Shown: positions 16,698-25,588, numbered from the stretch's first letter. The stretch: 41,963 nucleotides of DNA from Ignavibacteriota bacterium (GCA_003155495.1 PMDB01000043.1:1-41963); one strand, 5' to 3'. Program-made: numbers and translations. Notes: generated from the sequence alone by a model not told the origin.

Positions 16698-18005
16698 ATG
16701 TCATTACACATTGTCGCTATCGTTGGCCGTCCAAATGTGGGAAAATCCACACTCTTTAACCGTATTTTCGGATCTCGTGAAGCTATTGTCTTTGATACTC
16801 CGGGTGTTACACGCGACCGTCGTTATGCCGAAGCGGAATGGGCCGGTAAATCGTTTACGATGATCGACACAGGCGGATTCGTTCCCGAATCAGATGATAT
16901 ATTTGAGAAGGCAATCCGCGAACAAGCAAACATTGCCATTGAAGAAGCCGATTCTATTGTATTTCTGGTGGATGCGCTCGAGGGTCTCATGCCGCTCGAT
17001 AGGGAAATCGCAGCTATCCTCCGTCGTTCGAACAAACCCATTCATCTTGTCGTCAATAAAATTGATTCTGAACAACGTGAGAATTCCACGTCTGAATTCT
17101 ATTCACTCGGCCTCGGTGAGCCAATCGGCATCGCTGCTCTCGGTGGAAGGCAAATTGGAGATTTCCTCGACCTCATAACGGCAGATATCAAAAAGGCAAC
17201 GCGAGTAAAAAAAGAAAAAAGACTTCGTCTCGCAGTCATCGGAAAACCGAATGTCGGTAAATCGTCATTAGTCAATGCACTCATCGGCAAGACGCGTCAA
17301 GTAGTCACGGCTCTACCTGGTACGACGCGCGATCCTATCGATACCATCCTCGAGTATCAAGACGAAGAAATCATTCTTGTTGATACGGCCGGACTTCGGA
17401 AGCGCAGCAAAATTACAGAGAGCATCGAGTTCTACAGCATGATCAGAACACTGCATGCCATCGAACGCAGTGATGTCGCTGTTATTCTCTTTGATGCAAC
17501 ACAGGGGGTGGACAAACAGGATTTGCAGATTGTCGATGCGACCATGGAACGCCACCGGTCTGCAGTTATTGTGGTGAATAAATGGGACTTGGTAGAGAAA
17601 GAAACGAATACTGCGCGCGAATATGAGCTGGCAATCGAACGGAATCTTGGCTTATACGATTTTCTTCCCGTGATTTTCATCTCAGCGCTCACCAAGCAGC
17701 GAATTACGAAAGTGATTGACACAGCAAAAGAAGTCCACAAGCAGCAATCGCGGCGTATCTCCACGAGCGCGCTTAACAAGGCGATGATGGCAGAAATCGA
17801 AAAAAATCCCCCGAAATCATCGACACCGAAAGAAATAAAAATTAAATTCGCTACGCAGATCAAAACAAATCCACCCATGATTGCCTTCTTTTGTAATCAT
17901 CCGAAGCTGGTGCAGGAATCATATAAGCGATTTTTGATGAATAAATTGCGTGAGCACTTTGGCTTCATCGGTGTGCCATTGGGAGTTGTTTTCAAAGAGA
18001 AATAA
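16698..18005 (+). CDS. der: Ribosome-assembly GTPase Der (EngA)
   Basis: 435 residues with the diagnostic tandem G domains. First: GRPNVGKST (10-18), DTGG (57-60), NKID (120-123). Second: GKPNVGKSS (182-190), DTAGLR, NKWD. A C-terminal KH-like domain (about 355-435) follows. It acts in maturation of the 50S subunit. Normal length, all G motifs intact. The ATG has no strong Shine-Dalgarno. upp follows after 45 bp and is probably cotranscribed. The region 16635-16697 upstream shows no clear promoter. Confidence 0.97.
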   Translation: MSLHIVAIVGRPNVGKSTLFNRIFGSREAIVFDTPGVTRDRRYAEAEWAGKSFTMIDTGGFVPESDDIFEKAIREQANIAIEEADSIVFLVDALEGLMPLDREIAAILRRSNKPIHLVVNKIDSEQRENSTSEFYSLGLGEPIGIAALGGRQIGDFLDLITADIKKATRVKKEKRLRLAVIGKPNVGKSSLVNALIGKTRQVVTALPGTTRDPIDTILEYQDEEIILVDTAGLRKRSKITESIEFYSMIRTLHAIERSDVAVILFDATQGVDKQDLQIVDATMERHRSAVIVVNKWDLVEKETNTAREYELAIERNLGLYDFLPVIFISALTKQRITKVIDTAKEVHKQQSRRISTSALNKAMMAEIEKNPPKSSTPKEIKIKFATQIKTNPPMIAFFCNHPKLVQESYKRFLMNKLREHFGFIGVPLGVVFKEK

Positions 18006-18050
18006 GTCAATTCCCTATCGTAGAGAAAACGATACGATGAAGGAACATCT

Positions 18051-18677
18051 ATGAAGAATTTGATTATTATCGATCATCCTCTTGTCAAACGTGATTTGAC
18101 AATACTCCGGAATAAAAAGACACCGAGTCATCAGTTTCGCGCCATTCTCCAGCAAACGGCAAGTCTCATGGCGTATGAAGTTTCCCGTGATTTTCAAACA
18201 AAAGAAATTTCCATTCAAACACCATTGGAAAAAACGAAAGGCGTGATTGTCGAACAACAAATCGTCCTGGTGCCAATTCTCCGGGCGGGACTTGGACTCG
18301 TTGGCGGATTTGTGGATGTCATGCCGAATGCACGTGTAGGGCATATTGGATTATTCCGAGACGAAGAAACGCTTAAACCTGTAGACTATTACTTCAAAGT
18401 ACCGCGCAATCTCGACAAAGCATTGGTTCTCCTTCTTGACCCGATGCTTGCCACCGGTGGGAGTGCCGTGGCAGCGATCTCGTATCTTAAGAAAAGAGGT
18501 GCGTGTAATATTCGTATGGTGAATCTCGTAGCGGCTCCGGAGGGAGTGAAAACAGTACATAAAGCCCATCCGGATGTTACAATGTATACTTGTGCTCTTG
18601 ACCGTGAACTCAACAATCGCGGGTACATTCTTCCGGGTCTCGGAGATGCGGGAGATAGAATGTTCGGGACGGAGTAA
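18051..18677 (+). CDS. upp: Uracil phosphoribosyltransferase
   Basis: 208 residues. Salvages uracil with PRPP to UMP in the cytoplasm. Seen are VPILRAGLGLVGGFVDVMP, the uracil-loop neighbour HIGLFRDEET, the PRPP-binding DPMLATGGSA, and the C-terminal GYILPGLGDAGDRMFGTE with the conserved flexible uracil-binding segment. AAGGA is located 7 bases before the ATG. Its own stop region (GGAGTAA) supplies the Shine-Dalgarno for the next gene. Confidence 0.97.
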   Translation: MKNLIIIDHPLVKRDLTILRNKKTPSHQFRAILQQTASLMAYEVSRDFQTKEISIQTPLEKTKGVIVEQQIVLVPILRAGLGLVGGFVDVMPNARVGHIGLFRDEETLKPVDYYFKVPRNLDKALVLLLDPMLATGGSAVAAISYLKKRGACNIRMVNLVAAPEGVKTVHKAHPDVTMYTCALDRELNNRGYILPGLGDAGDRMFGTE

Positions 18678-18682
18678 GTGAA

Positions 18683-19714
18683 TTGAGAAAAATAATTCCT
18701 TTCAGTATACTGACATTTGTTTTTGGTTTGATGAATTCCTTCGCACAAGGGAAACTAGAACCTGCTCTTGATTCCACAGTTGCCAGAGGTATTGATTGTA
18801 TTTTGAGACAGGACTATGGGAGAGCCGATTCATTATTTTGCGATGTTATCAATCGCTATCCCAATCATCCGGCCGGTTTTCTCTACCAGGCAGCAGTCAT
18901 GCAGGCTTATACAATCGATTTTGATGTGCCCATAGAGAGGGAGAAATTTGACTCACTGCTTACATGTGGAAGAAATGCAGCATCTCGTGTGTCATCACCA
19001 TGGCGTGAATATTTCCTCGGCACAGCAGATGGCTATGAAGCATACGAACGGGTAGAAAGCGGAGATTGGCTGGGCGGAGTACGGAAGGGTATGGCATCGG
19101 TATCAGAATTTGAAGAGTTAGTCGAAAAAGATTCTTCGTTCTATGATGCATATGTTGGAATCGGCACATATTACTATTGGAGCAGCCGGAAGACGGCGTT
19201 TCTTCGTTGGCTGCCATTTGTCAAAGACAATCGTGAACTTGGCATAAGAATGCTGAGAGTTGGAGCGGAGCATTCAGAATATAACCGCTTCACGGCAATG
19301 AGCGCGCTGATCTCCATTTATCTCGATGCTGAGAACTATCAACAAGCAGAAGAATGGTCACGACGCGGATTGAACTCCTATCCGGAAAACAGAGTCTTCT
19401 TGTGGGGATTTGCGACAGCGCTCGATAGAAGGAACCATTTTTCTGATGCTATACCAGCATATGCGAATCTTCTAAAGAACATTTTGGATGTTCAAGCACC
19501 CCACCCGTACAATGAGATTGTCTGCCGGTTGAATCTTGTCAAGTCCATGCTTGCAGCGGGTGATACGACATCGTTCAAAGATCATCTCGGCAAAATCCTC
19601 TCGTATGAGAAGATCGTATTTCCGAAAAACCTCAGGTCTCGTGCTCAAGCAAAATTTGAAGAAACCCGGATACTGCTCTCTGCAATCGAAAAGAAACGTG
19701 CTGCAGTAAAATAA
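18683..19714 (+). CDS. Secreted TPR-like protein, unknown function
   Basis: 343 residues starting at a TTG with GGAG eight bases upstream (within the upp stop), which decides the start. A signal peptide (about 1-22, ending SFAQ) is followed by alpha-helical repeat-like sequence. Examples are DYGRADSLFCDVINRYPNHP (near 42-61), ENYQQAEEWSRRGLNSYPEN (near 215-234) and HFSDAIPAYANLLK, in the tetratricopeptide style. Probably periplasmic or outer-membrane associated, acting as a scaffold. No enzymatic motif is seen. It is tightly linked to upp, but nothing suggests shared function. Confidence 0.75.
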   Translation: MRKIIPFSILTFVFGLMNSFAQGKLEPALDSTVARGIDCILRQDYGRADSLFCDVINRYPNHPAGFLYQAAVMQAYTIDFDVPIEREKFDSLLTCGRNAASRVSSPWREYFLGTADGYEAYERVESGDWLGGVRKGMASVSEFEELVEKDSSFYDAYVGIGTYYYWSSRKTAFLRWLPFVKDNRELGIRMLRVGAEHSEYNRFTAMSALISIYLDAENYQQAEEWSRRGLNSYPENRVFLWGFATALDRRNHFSDAIPAYANLLKNILDVQAPHPYNEIVCRLNLVKSMLAAGDTTSFKDHLGKILSYEKIVFPKNLRSRAQAKFEETRILLSAIEKKRAAVK

Positions 19715-19740
19715 ACAAGGTTCTTTCCATTCTTTGAGTC

Positions 19741-19768
19741 TTGACATTCGGCGGGGAATCCGTATATT
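19741..19768 (+). promoter_or_regulatory. Sigma-70-type promoter of the RSH gene
   Basis: TTGACA at 19741-19746 and TATATT at 19763-19768 are separated by 16 nt and lie 24 bp upstream of the ATG at 19792. This is the cleanest promoter seen in the window. Confidence 0.65.
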
Positions 19769-19791
19769 CTTTTATAGCATAGAAATCGTTT

Positions 19792-21975
19792 ATGATCGAT
19801 AGTAAATACAAAAAGAAATTAGACGATCTCCTGAGTGTTTGCCGAAAGAATCTCCGTTCGGTAGACGAGGATTTAATTACACGAGCGTTTACCTTGAGCC
19901 TCGAAGCGCATAAAAACAATTTACGTGCTTCGGGCGAACCGTATTTCTTGCACCCGTACGAAGTGGCAATGGTCGTGGCAAAGGAAATCGCTTTAGATGA
20001 TGTATCTATTGCCAGCGCACTTCTGCATGATGTTGTAGAAGATACAGATTTTGAGTTGAAAGACATCCGTGCAGAGTTTGGTGATGCCATAGCAGATATC
20101 GTCGATGGTGCAACCAAGATTACCGACATCTTCGAAAGTCATGAAGTGACGCAGGCTGAAAGCTATCGGAAGCTGCTGCTTTCGATGGTGAACGATATTC
20201 GCGTGATTCTCATAAAGTTTGCCGACCGTCTCCACAATATGCGCACGCTCGAATATCTTCCTCCGGAAAAACGCCTCCGCCTTGCGAAAGAAACTCTCGA
20301 TATCTACGCACCATTCGCTCACAGGTTTGGTTTGGCACAGATCAAATGGGAATTGGAGGACCTGTCCTTCAAACACTTGCACGTAGAGGAATATGAAAAG
20401 ATCGCGCGCCAGCTGCGTTCAAAACGGCGCGAGCGGGAACATTATATCAACCGGTTTGTTCAGCCGATCAGAAAAGGTCTCATCGATGCAGGCTTAACGT
20501 TTGAAGTCTCCGGTCGGCCAAAACACATCTTCAGCATTTATAATAAAATGTTAAAACGGAATAAACCGATTGAAGAAATTTATGATTTGTTTGCTGTCCG
20601 CATTATTATCGACACAACGGATAATAGCGATTGTTTCATCGCCTATAGCATTGTGACAGAAATGTACAAACCGATTCCTGAACGGTTTAAGGATTATATC
20701 TCGGTTCCCAAAAAAAACGGATACCAGTCCATTCACACCACGGTGATTGGTCCGGATGGCAGAATGGTGGAAGTGCAGATCCGGACAAAAGCGATGCATG
20801 ATATTGCTGAACGAGGAGTTGCCGCACATTGGATCTACAAAGACAACAAGTCCTCGTTTGATAAAGAATTGGAAAGCTGGACCTATTGGGTGCGAGAGAT
20901 TTTCGAACAAAAAAGTGATGAAACTCCCACAGAAATATTGGAGAGTTTCAAGTTGAACTTGTATCAGGATGAGATTTATGTATTTACTCCTAAGGGTGAT
21001 TTGAAAATCCTTCCACGCAGTTCCACTCCTATTGACTTCGCTTTCGAAATTCATTCGAACGTAGGTTATCACTGCATCGGTGCAAAGGTGAATGGGCGTA
21101 TTGTTCCGCTCAATACGGAATTGCGAAGCGGAGATCAGGTCGAAATTATTTCTTCAAAGAGTCAAACACCTAATCCGGATTGGGAGCAATTTGCCGTTAC
21201 CCATAAAGCGAAATCTCATATACGCCGTTTCTTTCGTGAAGAATCCCGGAAAAAATCCGACGAGGGAAAGGAGACGTGGGAGAAAAAAGTCAAACGTCGA
21301 AAGATCAGCATAAGCAATGAGGAATTTGATAAATTTATTCATGCCCTCAAGTTCAATGATGCACAGGAATTTTATCTTGCAATCGCCAATCAAACTATCG
21401 ATGTTGATACATTGGTAGAGCAATATGTTGTTCGGTTGAAACATCCGGCGGTGGGAGATGCGGCACAGGTGCCGGATTCGGATACGCTCTTCACCAAGTT
21501 CATCAACACGGCTCGCGATATTACCAGCGGCATCTCCGTCCTTGGAATGAATGATAACTTCATGCATCAATATGCAAAATGCTGTAATCCGATTCCTGGC
21601 GATGACATTATCGGTTTTGTAACGACAGGTGAGGGTATTAAGATCCACCGGAAGGACTGCAAGAATATTATCTCGCTACGTCTCGCAGAAAGCGCGCGCA
21701 TTGTGGATGTCGGCTGGCCTCCCGCGGACGGAGCGGATTTTATAACCGGCATTCATATCGGAGGCGAAGATCGTCCTGCACTTCTGAGCGATATCACGCA
21801 CGTCATTTCTACGTATCAAAACACAAATATTCGAAGCGTCAACATGGATACAAAAGATTCTCTTTTTGATGGGAAAGTTATTCTGTATGTAAAAGACACC
21901 GATCACCTTGCGCGGATCATGGAAAAGATCAAGCGCATTCCTGGCATTCAAAGTGTCGAACGGTTTTCAGGATAG
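19792..21975 (+). CDS. spoT: Bifunctional (p)ppGpp synthetase/hydrolase (RSH)
   Basis: 727 residues, the long Rel/SpoT layout. An HD hydrolase domain has H54, H79-D80 and E83-D84 (ALLHDVVEDTD) intact. The synthetase domain (about 235-345) contains RPKHIFSIYNKM, YDLFAVRIIID, KNGYQSIHTT and VEVQIRTKAMHDIAERGVAAHW. TGS (about 390-450, IYVFTPKGDLKILP) and a C-terminal ACT domain (about 650-727) follow. Both catalytic halves look functional, so this is probably the main alarmone enzyme, governing the stringent response. It has its own promoter (19741-19768). ruvX starts 14 bp after its stop. The name could equally be rel. Confidence 0.95.
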   Translation: MIDSKYKKKLDDLLSVCRKNLRSVDEDLITRAFTLSLEAHKNNLRASGEPYFLHPYEVAMVVAKEIALDDVSIASALLHDVVEDTDFELKDIRAEFGDAIADIVDGATKITDIFESHEVTQAESYRKLLLSMVNDIRVILIKFADRLHNMRTLEYLPPEKRLRLAKETLDIYAPFAHRFGLAQIKWELEDLSFKHLHVEEYEKIARQLRSKRREREHYINRFVQPIRKGLIDAGLTFEVSGRPKHIFSIYNKMLKRNKPIEEIYDLFAVRIIIDTTDNSDCFIAYSIVTEMYKPIPERFKDYISVPKKNGYQSIHTTVIGPDGRMVEVQIRTKAMHDIAERGVAAHWIYKDNKSSFDKELESWTYWVREIFEQKSDETPTEILESFKLNLYQDEIYVFTPKGDLKILPRSSTPIDFAFEIHSNVGYHCIGAKVNGRIVPLNTELRSGDQVEIISSKSQTPNPDWEQFAVTHKAKSHIRRFFREESRKKSDEGKETWEKKVKRRKISISNEEFDKFIHALKFNDAQEFYLAIANQTIDVDTLVEQYVVRLKHPAVGDAAQVPDSDTLFTKFINTARDITSGISVLGMNDNFMHQYAKCCNPIPGDDIIGFVTTGEGIKIHRKDCKNIISLRLAESARIVDVGWPPADGADFITGIHIGGEDRPALLSDITHVISTYQNTNIRSVNMDTKDSLFDGKVILYVKDTDHLARIMEKIKRIPGIQSVERFSG

Positions 21976-21989
21976 GAGAAAACAGCAAC

Positions 21990-22439
21990 GTGGAGAATAC
22001 GAAATCGTATCGGCGCATTCTCGGTATCGACTACGGCTCGGTTCGTGTAGGTTTATCGGTAAGCGATCCGCTCGGTCTCATTGCGCAGCCCATCGGAGCA
22101 TTCAGAAATGATGCATCACTCTTTGTCAATCTCGGGCAAGTATCCGCAAGGGAGAATGTCACACTGATTGTTGTTGGAATGCCGTTGAATCTCAAAGGAC
22201 AAAAAGCTCAGAAGGCAGAAGAGGTGCAGAAGTTCATCGGGCGTTTAAGGAAAGAACTCGGTATAGAAATACTCACGTGGGACGAACGCTTCACGACCAC
22301 CATTGCCAATCAAACAATGCTTGCCATGGGAACGAAAAAGAAAGAGCGGCAGAAGAAGGATGGCCGTATCGATTCAATGGCTGCGGCGGTGATGCTTCAG
22401 GGATATTTAGACAGTACAAAACATCCTCATTCCTTATAA
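21990..22439 (+). CDS. ruvX: YqgF/RuvX-family nuclease (pre-16S rRNA processing)
   Basis: 149 residues with GTG start, placed by GGAGAA (21975-21980) nine bases upstream. RNase H fold: GIDYGSVRVGLSVSD at the N-terminus with the first catalytic Asp, VVGMPLNLKG, LTWDERFTT with a catalytic Glu, and DGRIDSMAAAVMLQGYL with the last Asp. The family matures the 16S rRNA 5' end and has been proposed as a Holliday-junction resolvase. It sits between the RSH gene and mtgA, with 1 bp to mtgA, so it is cotranscribed. Confidence 0.93.
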   Translation: MENTKSYRRILGIDYGSVRVGLSVSDPLGLIAQPIGAFRNDASLFVNLGQVSARENVTLIVVGMPLNLKGQKAQKAEEVQKFIGRLRKELGIEILTWDERFTTTIANQTMLAMGTKKKERQKKDGRIDSMAAAVMLQGYLDSTKHPHSL

Positions 22440-22440
22440 T

Positions 22441-23232
22441 ATGGAAGAAGTAAATCAACAACCGGTTGATCAATCACCTGTTCCGCCGGCAGTTCAACCA
22501 GCATCCCGCTTACGCGTCGAAGCTTCGAAATTCATCCAGCTTTTCAAGCGTAATCCTCTAAAATCATTGGTTATTCTATTGACAGCCATTATTCTCCTTC
22601 AAATTATATTTCTGCCTTATGGCAATGTGAAGCAGTTGAAGACAAAGAATCCGGGGGAGACGGCATTCATGCGCGAGTATGCGGATCGGGCTAAAAAAGA
22701 AAACCGGCCATTCCACAAGAAACAGAATTGGATTTCGTTCAAATCGATTCCACAGGACGCTGTTGATGCGGTCGTTGTGGCGGAAGATGGAACATTTTGG
22801 TGGCATGGAGGATTCGACTGGTTTGAGTTCAAGGAATCCGTCGAAAGGAATTTTGAAGAAGGGCGAGCTGCGCGAGGAGCAAGTACTATTACTCAGCAGC
22901 TTGTGAAGAATTTGTATCTGTCGTCATCAAAAAATCCGTTGCGGAAGTTAAAGGAATGGATTTTGACATGGTATATGGAACAGCAGTTGAGCAAATCGCG
23001 CATTCTCGAAATTTATTTTAATGTAATTGAATGGGGTGATGGCGTCTATGGAATCGAAGCGGCGTCACAGTATTATTTTGATAAATCTGCCTCCGACTTG
23101 AACAGGGATGAATGCACTCGTTTAGCAGCGATCATTCCGAGCCCGCGCAAACATCGCGCAGATGTTGATTCGAAATATGTGCTTCGCCGCTCGAAGCTCA
23201 TTCTTGAACGCATGGAAGCACGCGGAATGTAA
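22441..23232 (+). CDS. mtgA: Monofunctional peptidoglycan glycosyltransferase
   Basis: 263 residues. A Pro-rich cytoplasmic tail and one transmembrane anchor (about 42-59) precede a GT51 domain in the periplasm. Catalytic E115 lies in VVVAEDGTFWWHGGFD, GASTITQQLVKNLY is the glycosyltransferase signature, and the second Glu (E190) is in ILEIYFNVIEWG. No transpeptidase domain is attached. It polymerises lipid II into glycan strands. ATG is 1 bp after the ruvX stop. Confidence 0.94.
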   Translation: MEEVNQQPVDQSPVPPAVQPASRLRVEASKFIQLFKRNPLKSLVILLTAIILLQIIFLPYGNVKQLKTKNPGETAFMREYADRAKKENRPFHKKQNWISFKSIPQDAVDAVVVAEDGTFWWHGGFDWFEFKESVERNFEEGRAARGASTITQQLVKNLYLSSSKNPLRKLKEWILTWYMEQQLSKSRILEIYFNVIEWGDGVYGIEAASQYYFDKSASDLNRDECTRLAAIIPSPRKHRADVDSKYVLRRSKLILERMEARGM

Positions 23233-23364
23233 TGAGTAATCTTATACTGGACATCGTTCCGGTTTTGTATGAACAGACATTTGGGTATAATTTTATGATC
23301 GAAACTAATGATCATGAAAAGAAAAAGTCTACATCGGCCAAAGTTTATCTTGTATAAGGATTGT

Positions 23365-23499
23365 GCCCCCGTAGGGGGCTGACGTTTGTAACGATTTTAA
23401 AAACAAGTATAGACCAACTCCATCAGAGTTGAACATCTATGGTGTTCATGTTCTTTGTTAGCAAAGAGTTATAAACATAAAACTCCTAACGGAGTTTTT
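23365..23499. repeat. Cluster of three short hairpins, last one terminator-like
   Basis: GCCCCC-GTA-GGGGGC (23365-23379), CAACTC-CATCA-GAGTTG (23415-23431) and AAAACTCC-TAAC-GGAGTTTT (23479-23498). The third is followed by T and would end transcripts from mtgA. The AACTCC...GGAGTT theme looks like a dispersed repeat family. Otherwise 23233-23539 has no gene. Confidence 0.6.
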
Positions 23500-23539
23500 A
23501 TGGATAAAAGCTAAGATAGATGTAAATGAACGTCTCATC

Positions 23540-24190
23540 ATGAAATTGATCGACTTAAAAATATTGATAGAAGAAGGCGAAGGGTTTGAATTGGAGTTCA
23601 AGCGCAAAGTTTCTACTCCAATCAAAGTTGCAAAGACGTTGATGTCGTTCGCCAACACCAAAGGAGGAATTGTGCTCTTCGGTGTCGATGATGACCGGAC
23701 AATTGTCGGAGTCGGCAGCGAAAAGGAACAAATGGAGATGATTCAAACGGCGGCAAGCTACTATTGTGATCCTCCAATAGAACCGGATATCGATACCGTT
23801 CCCTACAAAGGGAGAGACGTTGTTGTCGTGACAGTAGAAGAAAGTGATCAGAAACCGCACTATCTCAACGTTGATGAAGGTGAAGAGAATGGAGGAACGC
23901 GGGTTTACATTCGCGTGAATGATAAGACGGTCGAAGCAAGTAAAGAAGTCGTGCATATACTTCAAGCGGAACATCCTGACGCTCCGCCCCTACGCATTGC
24001 CATCGGCGATAATGAACGGCGCATGTTCGATTTCCTGGATGAGAATGAACGCATTACCGTGAAGCAATATATGAAGTTGGTGAACGCCTCCCATCGACGC
24101 GCCTCACGTTCGCTCATTCAGCTTGTGCGCGCCGGAGTGTTAAGGATTCACACGCACGAGAAAGAGGATTTTTATACGCGGGCGTTTTAA
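23540..24190 (+). CDS. AlbA_2 (Schlafen-like) domain protein with winged helix
   Basis: 216 residues. The N-terminal AlbA_2 domain (about 8-135) has the typical EGEGFELEFKRKV opening, SFANTKGGIVLFGVDDD, and a strand-rich PHYLN...TRVYIRVNDKT end. The C-terminal 60 residues (NERRMFDFLDENERITVKQYMKLVN) look like a winged helix. Proteins of this kind are usually annotated as putative transcriptional regulators or ATP-binding proteins, and related Schlafen-type domains are nucleic-acid binding or cleaving. The role here is unknown. It stands at the border of the repeat-rich accessory region; the REP array begins 11 bp after its stop. Confidence 0.82.
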   Translation: MKLIDLKILIEEGEGFELEFKRKVSTPIKVAKTLMSFANTKGGIVLFGVDDDRTIVGVGSEKEQMEMIQTAASYYCDPPIEPDIDTVPYKGRDVVVVTVEESDQKPHYLNVDEGEENGGTRVYIRVNDKTVEASKEVVHILQAEHPDAPPLRIAIGDNERRMFDFLDENERITVKQYMKLVNASHRRASRSLIQLVRAGVLRIHTHEKEDFYTRAF

Positions 24191-24200
24191 TTGTACCGCA

Positions 24201-24360
24201 GTACCGCGAAGCATTAGCTTCGCACGGTACAGGTAGTTTTGTGAAGCAGTAGCTTCGCGTGGTACAGGTAGTTTTGTGAAGCAGTAGCTTCGCGTGGTAC
24301 AGGTAGTTTTGCCAAACAGTAGCTTCTCGATAGATAGTTTTGCGAAGCAATAGCTTCGCA
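24201..24360. repeat. REP palindrome array, five units
   Basis: Hairpins GCGAAGC-N4-GCTTCGC and close variants lie at 24206-24223, 24241-24258, 24276-24293, 24311-24329 (degenerate) and 24342-24359. Spacing is 35, 35, 35 and 31 nt. The first copy extends to a longer palindrome with GTACC/GGTAC arms. Linkers share GGTACAGGTAGTTTT. The array lies directly 5' of a REP-associated transposase gene, and the same hairpins lie at its 3' end. Confidence 0.92.
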
Positions 24361-24410
24361 GTACGGGGAGAAAAATCATAAAAGAGCATAGAACATATTA
24401 CCGAAGACGG

Positions 24411-25022
24411 TTGCCGCATATCCAGCCACTCGACTCGACTATTTTTATCACATTTCGTCTAGCGAATTCTTTGCCAAAGCAAATAATTATTCAACTTCTT
24501 GAAGATCGAAAACAACGCGAGAAGCTTATCAATACAGAAAAGAATTCCAAAAAGCGGAAAGTAATGTTAGAGGAAGAAAGACGACGATACTTTGGGCACT
24601 TTGATGAATACTTGGATAGGGTGAAAGTAAGTCCGCATTGGCTGTCAGAATCGGAGGTTGCGAGCATTGTGGCGGAAGCAATTAAGTATCAAGATGGAAA
24701 ACAATATATTTTGAATGCTTTTTGTGTGCTGCCAAATCATGTACATATAATGATTGATGTTAAGCGAAGCAGTCCTCCGCTCTATAGGATTTTACAAAAG
24801 TTGAAATCGTATACAGCAATTCAGGCAAACAAAATACTGCATCGCAACGGTGCATTTTGGCATCATGAGAGCTATGATCACGTCGTGCGGGATGGATCAG
24901 AATTTGAACGGATTGTATGGTATATTTTACAGAACCCAGTAAAAGCTGGCTTATGTAAGACTTGGGAAGATTGGAAGTGGAGTTATGTAAATCCAGAGTA
25001 TGGTAGTATCGCGAAGCAATAG
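24411..25022 (+). CDS. REP-associated tyrosine transposase (RAYT), start codon damaged
   Basis: 203 residues from the TTG at 24411. Y1 transposase fold with the HUH pair H110/H112 (LPNHVHIMI) and catalytic Tyr155 (HHESYDHVVRD). Such enzymes cut and join REP hairpins as single strands. In-frame sequence upstream continues the family's N-terminus (EHRTYYRRRLPHIQP) back to an ATA at 24378. That ATA sits 7 bases after GGGGAG, exactly where an ATG would be expected, so the original start has probably mutated. The stop codon (TAG 25020-25022) and last residues lie inside a REP hairpin. Confidence 0.88.
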   Translation: MPHIQPLDSTIFITFRLANSLPKQIIIQLLEDRKQREKLINTEKNSKKRKVMLEEERRRYFGHFDEYLDRVKVSPHWLSESEVASIVAEAIKYQDGKQYILNAFCVLPNHVHIMIDVKRSSPPLYRILQKLKSYTAIQANKILHRNGAFWHHESYDHVVRDGSEFERIVWYILQNPVKAGLCKTWEDWKWSYVNPEYGSIAKQ

Positions 25023-25065
25023 CTTCGCGATACAGGTGTTTAGCGAAGCGATAGCTTCGCTGTAC
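25006..25065. repeat. Two REP hairpins at the 3' side of the RAYT gene
   Basis: GTATC-GCGAAGC-AATA-GCTTCGC-GATAC (25006-25033) contains the transposase stop codon. GCGAAGC-GATA-GCTTCGC (25043-25060) encodes the last codons of the minus-strand methyltransferase. They match the array at 24201-24360, so the RAYT gene is bracketed by its own REP family. Confidence 0.92.
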
Positions 25066-25588
25066 AAATCTTCGCCAACTCAAACACAGCAATCCCGTAC
25101 GCCACCGCAACGTTCAATGACTGCTTCGTTCCGAACATAGGAATCTCAATTCCTACATCGCACAACTCAATCACTTCTTTTGCCACACCGGTGATTTCAT
25201 TTCCGATGACGAGGCACATCGGAAAATCTGTTTTCTTTATGTCGTAATGGGGAATGCTTTTATCTGTCAACTCTAAACAGCAAATTTTATATCCGCTCTC
25301 TTTGAGAGCGTGGATAGCTTCAACCGGATGCTTCACATATTCCCACGGAACACTCTTCGTAGAGCCGAGTGCAGTCTTTTCTATTTCTTTTCTTGGTGGA
25401 TGCGGAGTGAAACCCGCAAGAATGAGCTTCTCGATCATAACGCCGTCCGATGTGCGAAAGATAGAACCGACATTATACAGACTCCGGACATTGTCTACCA
25501 GGATTACGAGCGGAATGCGGGACGCACTTTCGATATGCTCTGTCGAGATTCTTTTTTCGGATATTTCAGAATGTGTAAGCTTCCTCAT
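25040..25588 (-). CDS. SpoU/TrmH-family RNA 2'-O-methyltransferase
   Basis: 182 residues from ATG 25588; an open extension to 25831 runs through repeats and is rejected. The SPOUT knot motifs are all present: PLVILVDNVRSLYNVGSIFRT (motif 1), FPMCLVIGNEITGV (motif 2) and IPMFGTKQSLNVAVAYGIA (motif 3). It should methylate a ribose in tRNA or rRNA with S-adenosylmethionine; the target cannot be told from sequence. The C-terminal residues TAKLSLR and the stop are encoded by a REP hairpin, so the natural end of the protein was replaced or extended by the insertion. No clear Shine-Dalgarno is seen. Confidence 0.88.
   Translation of the reverse strand: MRKLTHSEISEKRISTEHIESASRIPLVILVDNVRSLYNVGSIFRTSDGVMIEKLILAGFTPHPPRKEIEKTALGSTKSVPWEYVKHPVEAIHALKESGYKICCLELTDKSIPHYDIKKTDFPMCLVIGNEITGVAKEVIELCDVGIEIPMFGTKQSLNVAVAYGIAVFELAKICTAKLSLR

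Noticed and set aside
24201-24360. CRISPR-like look of regularly spaced repeats (35-nt period)
   Set aside because: The repeats are palindromic REP hairpins, the spacers are repeats themselves (GGTACAGGTAGTTTT), and there are no cas genes.
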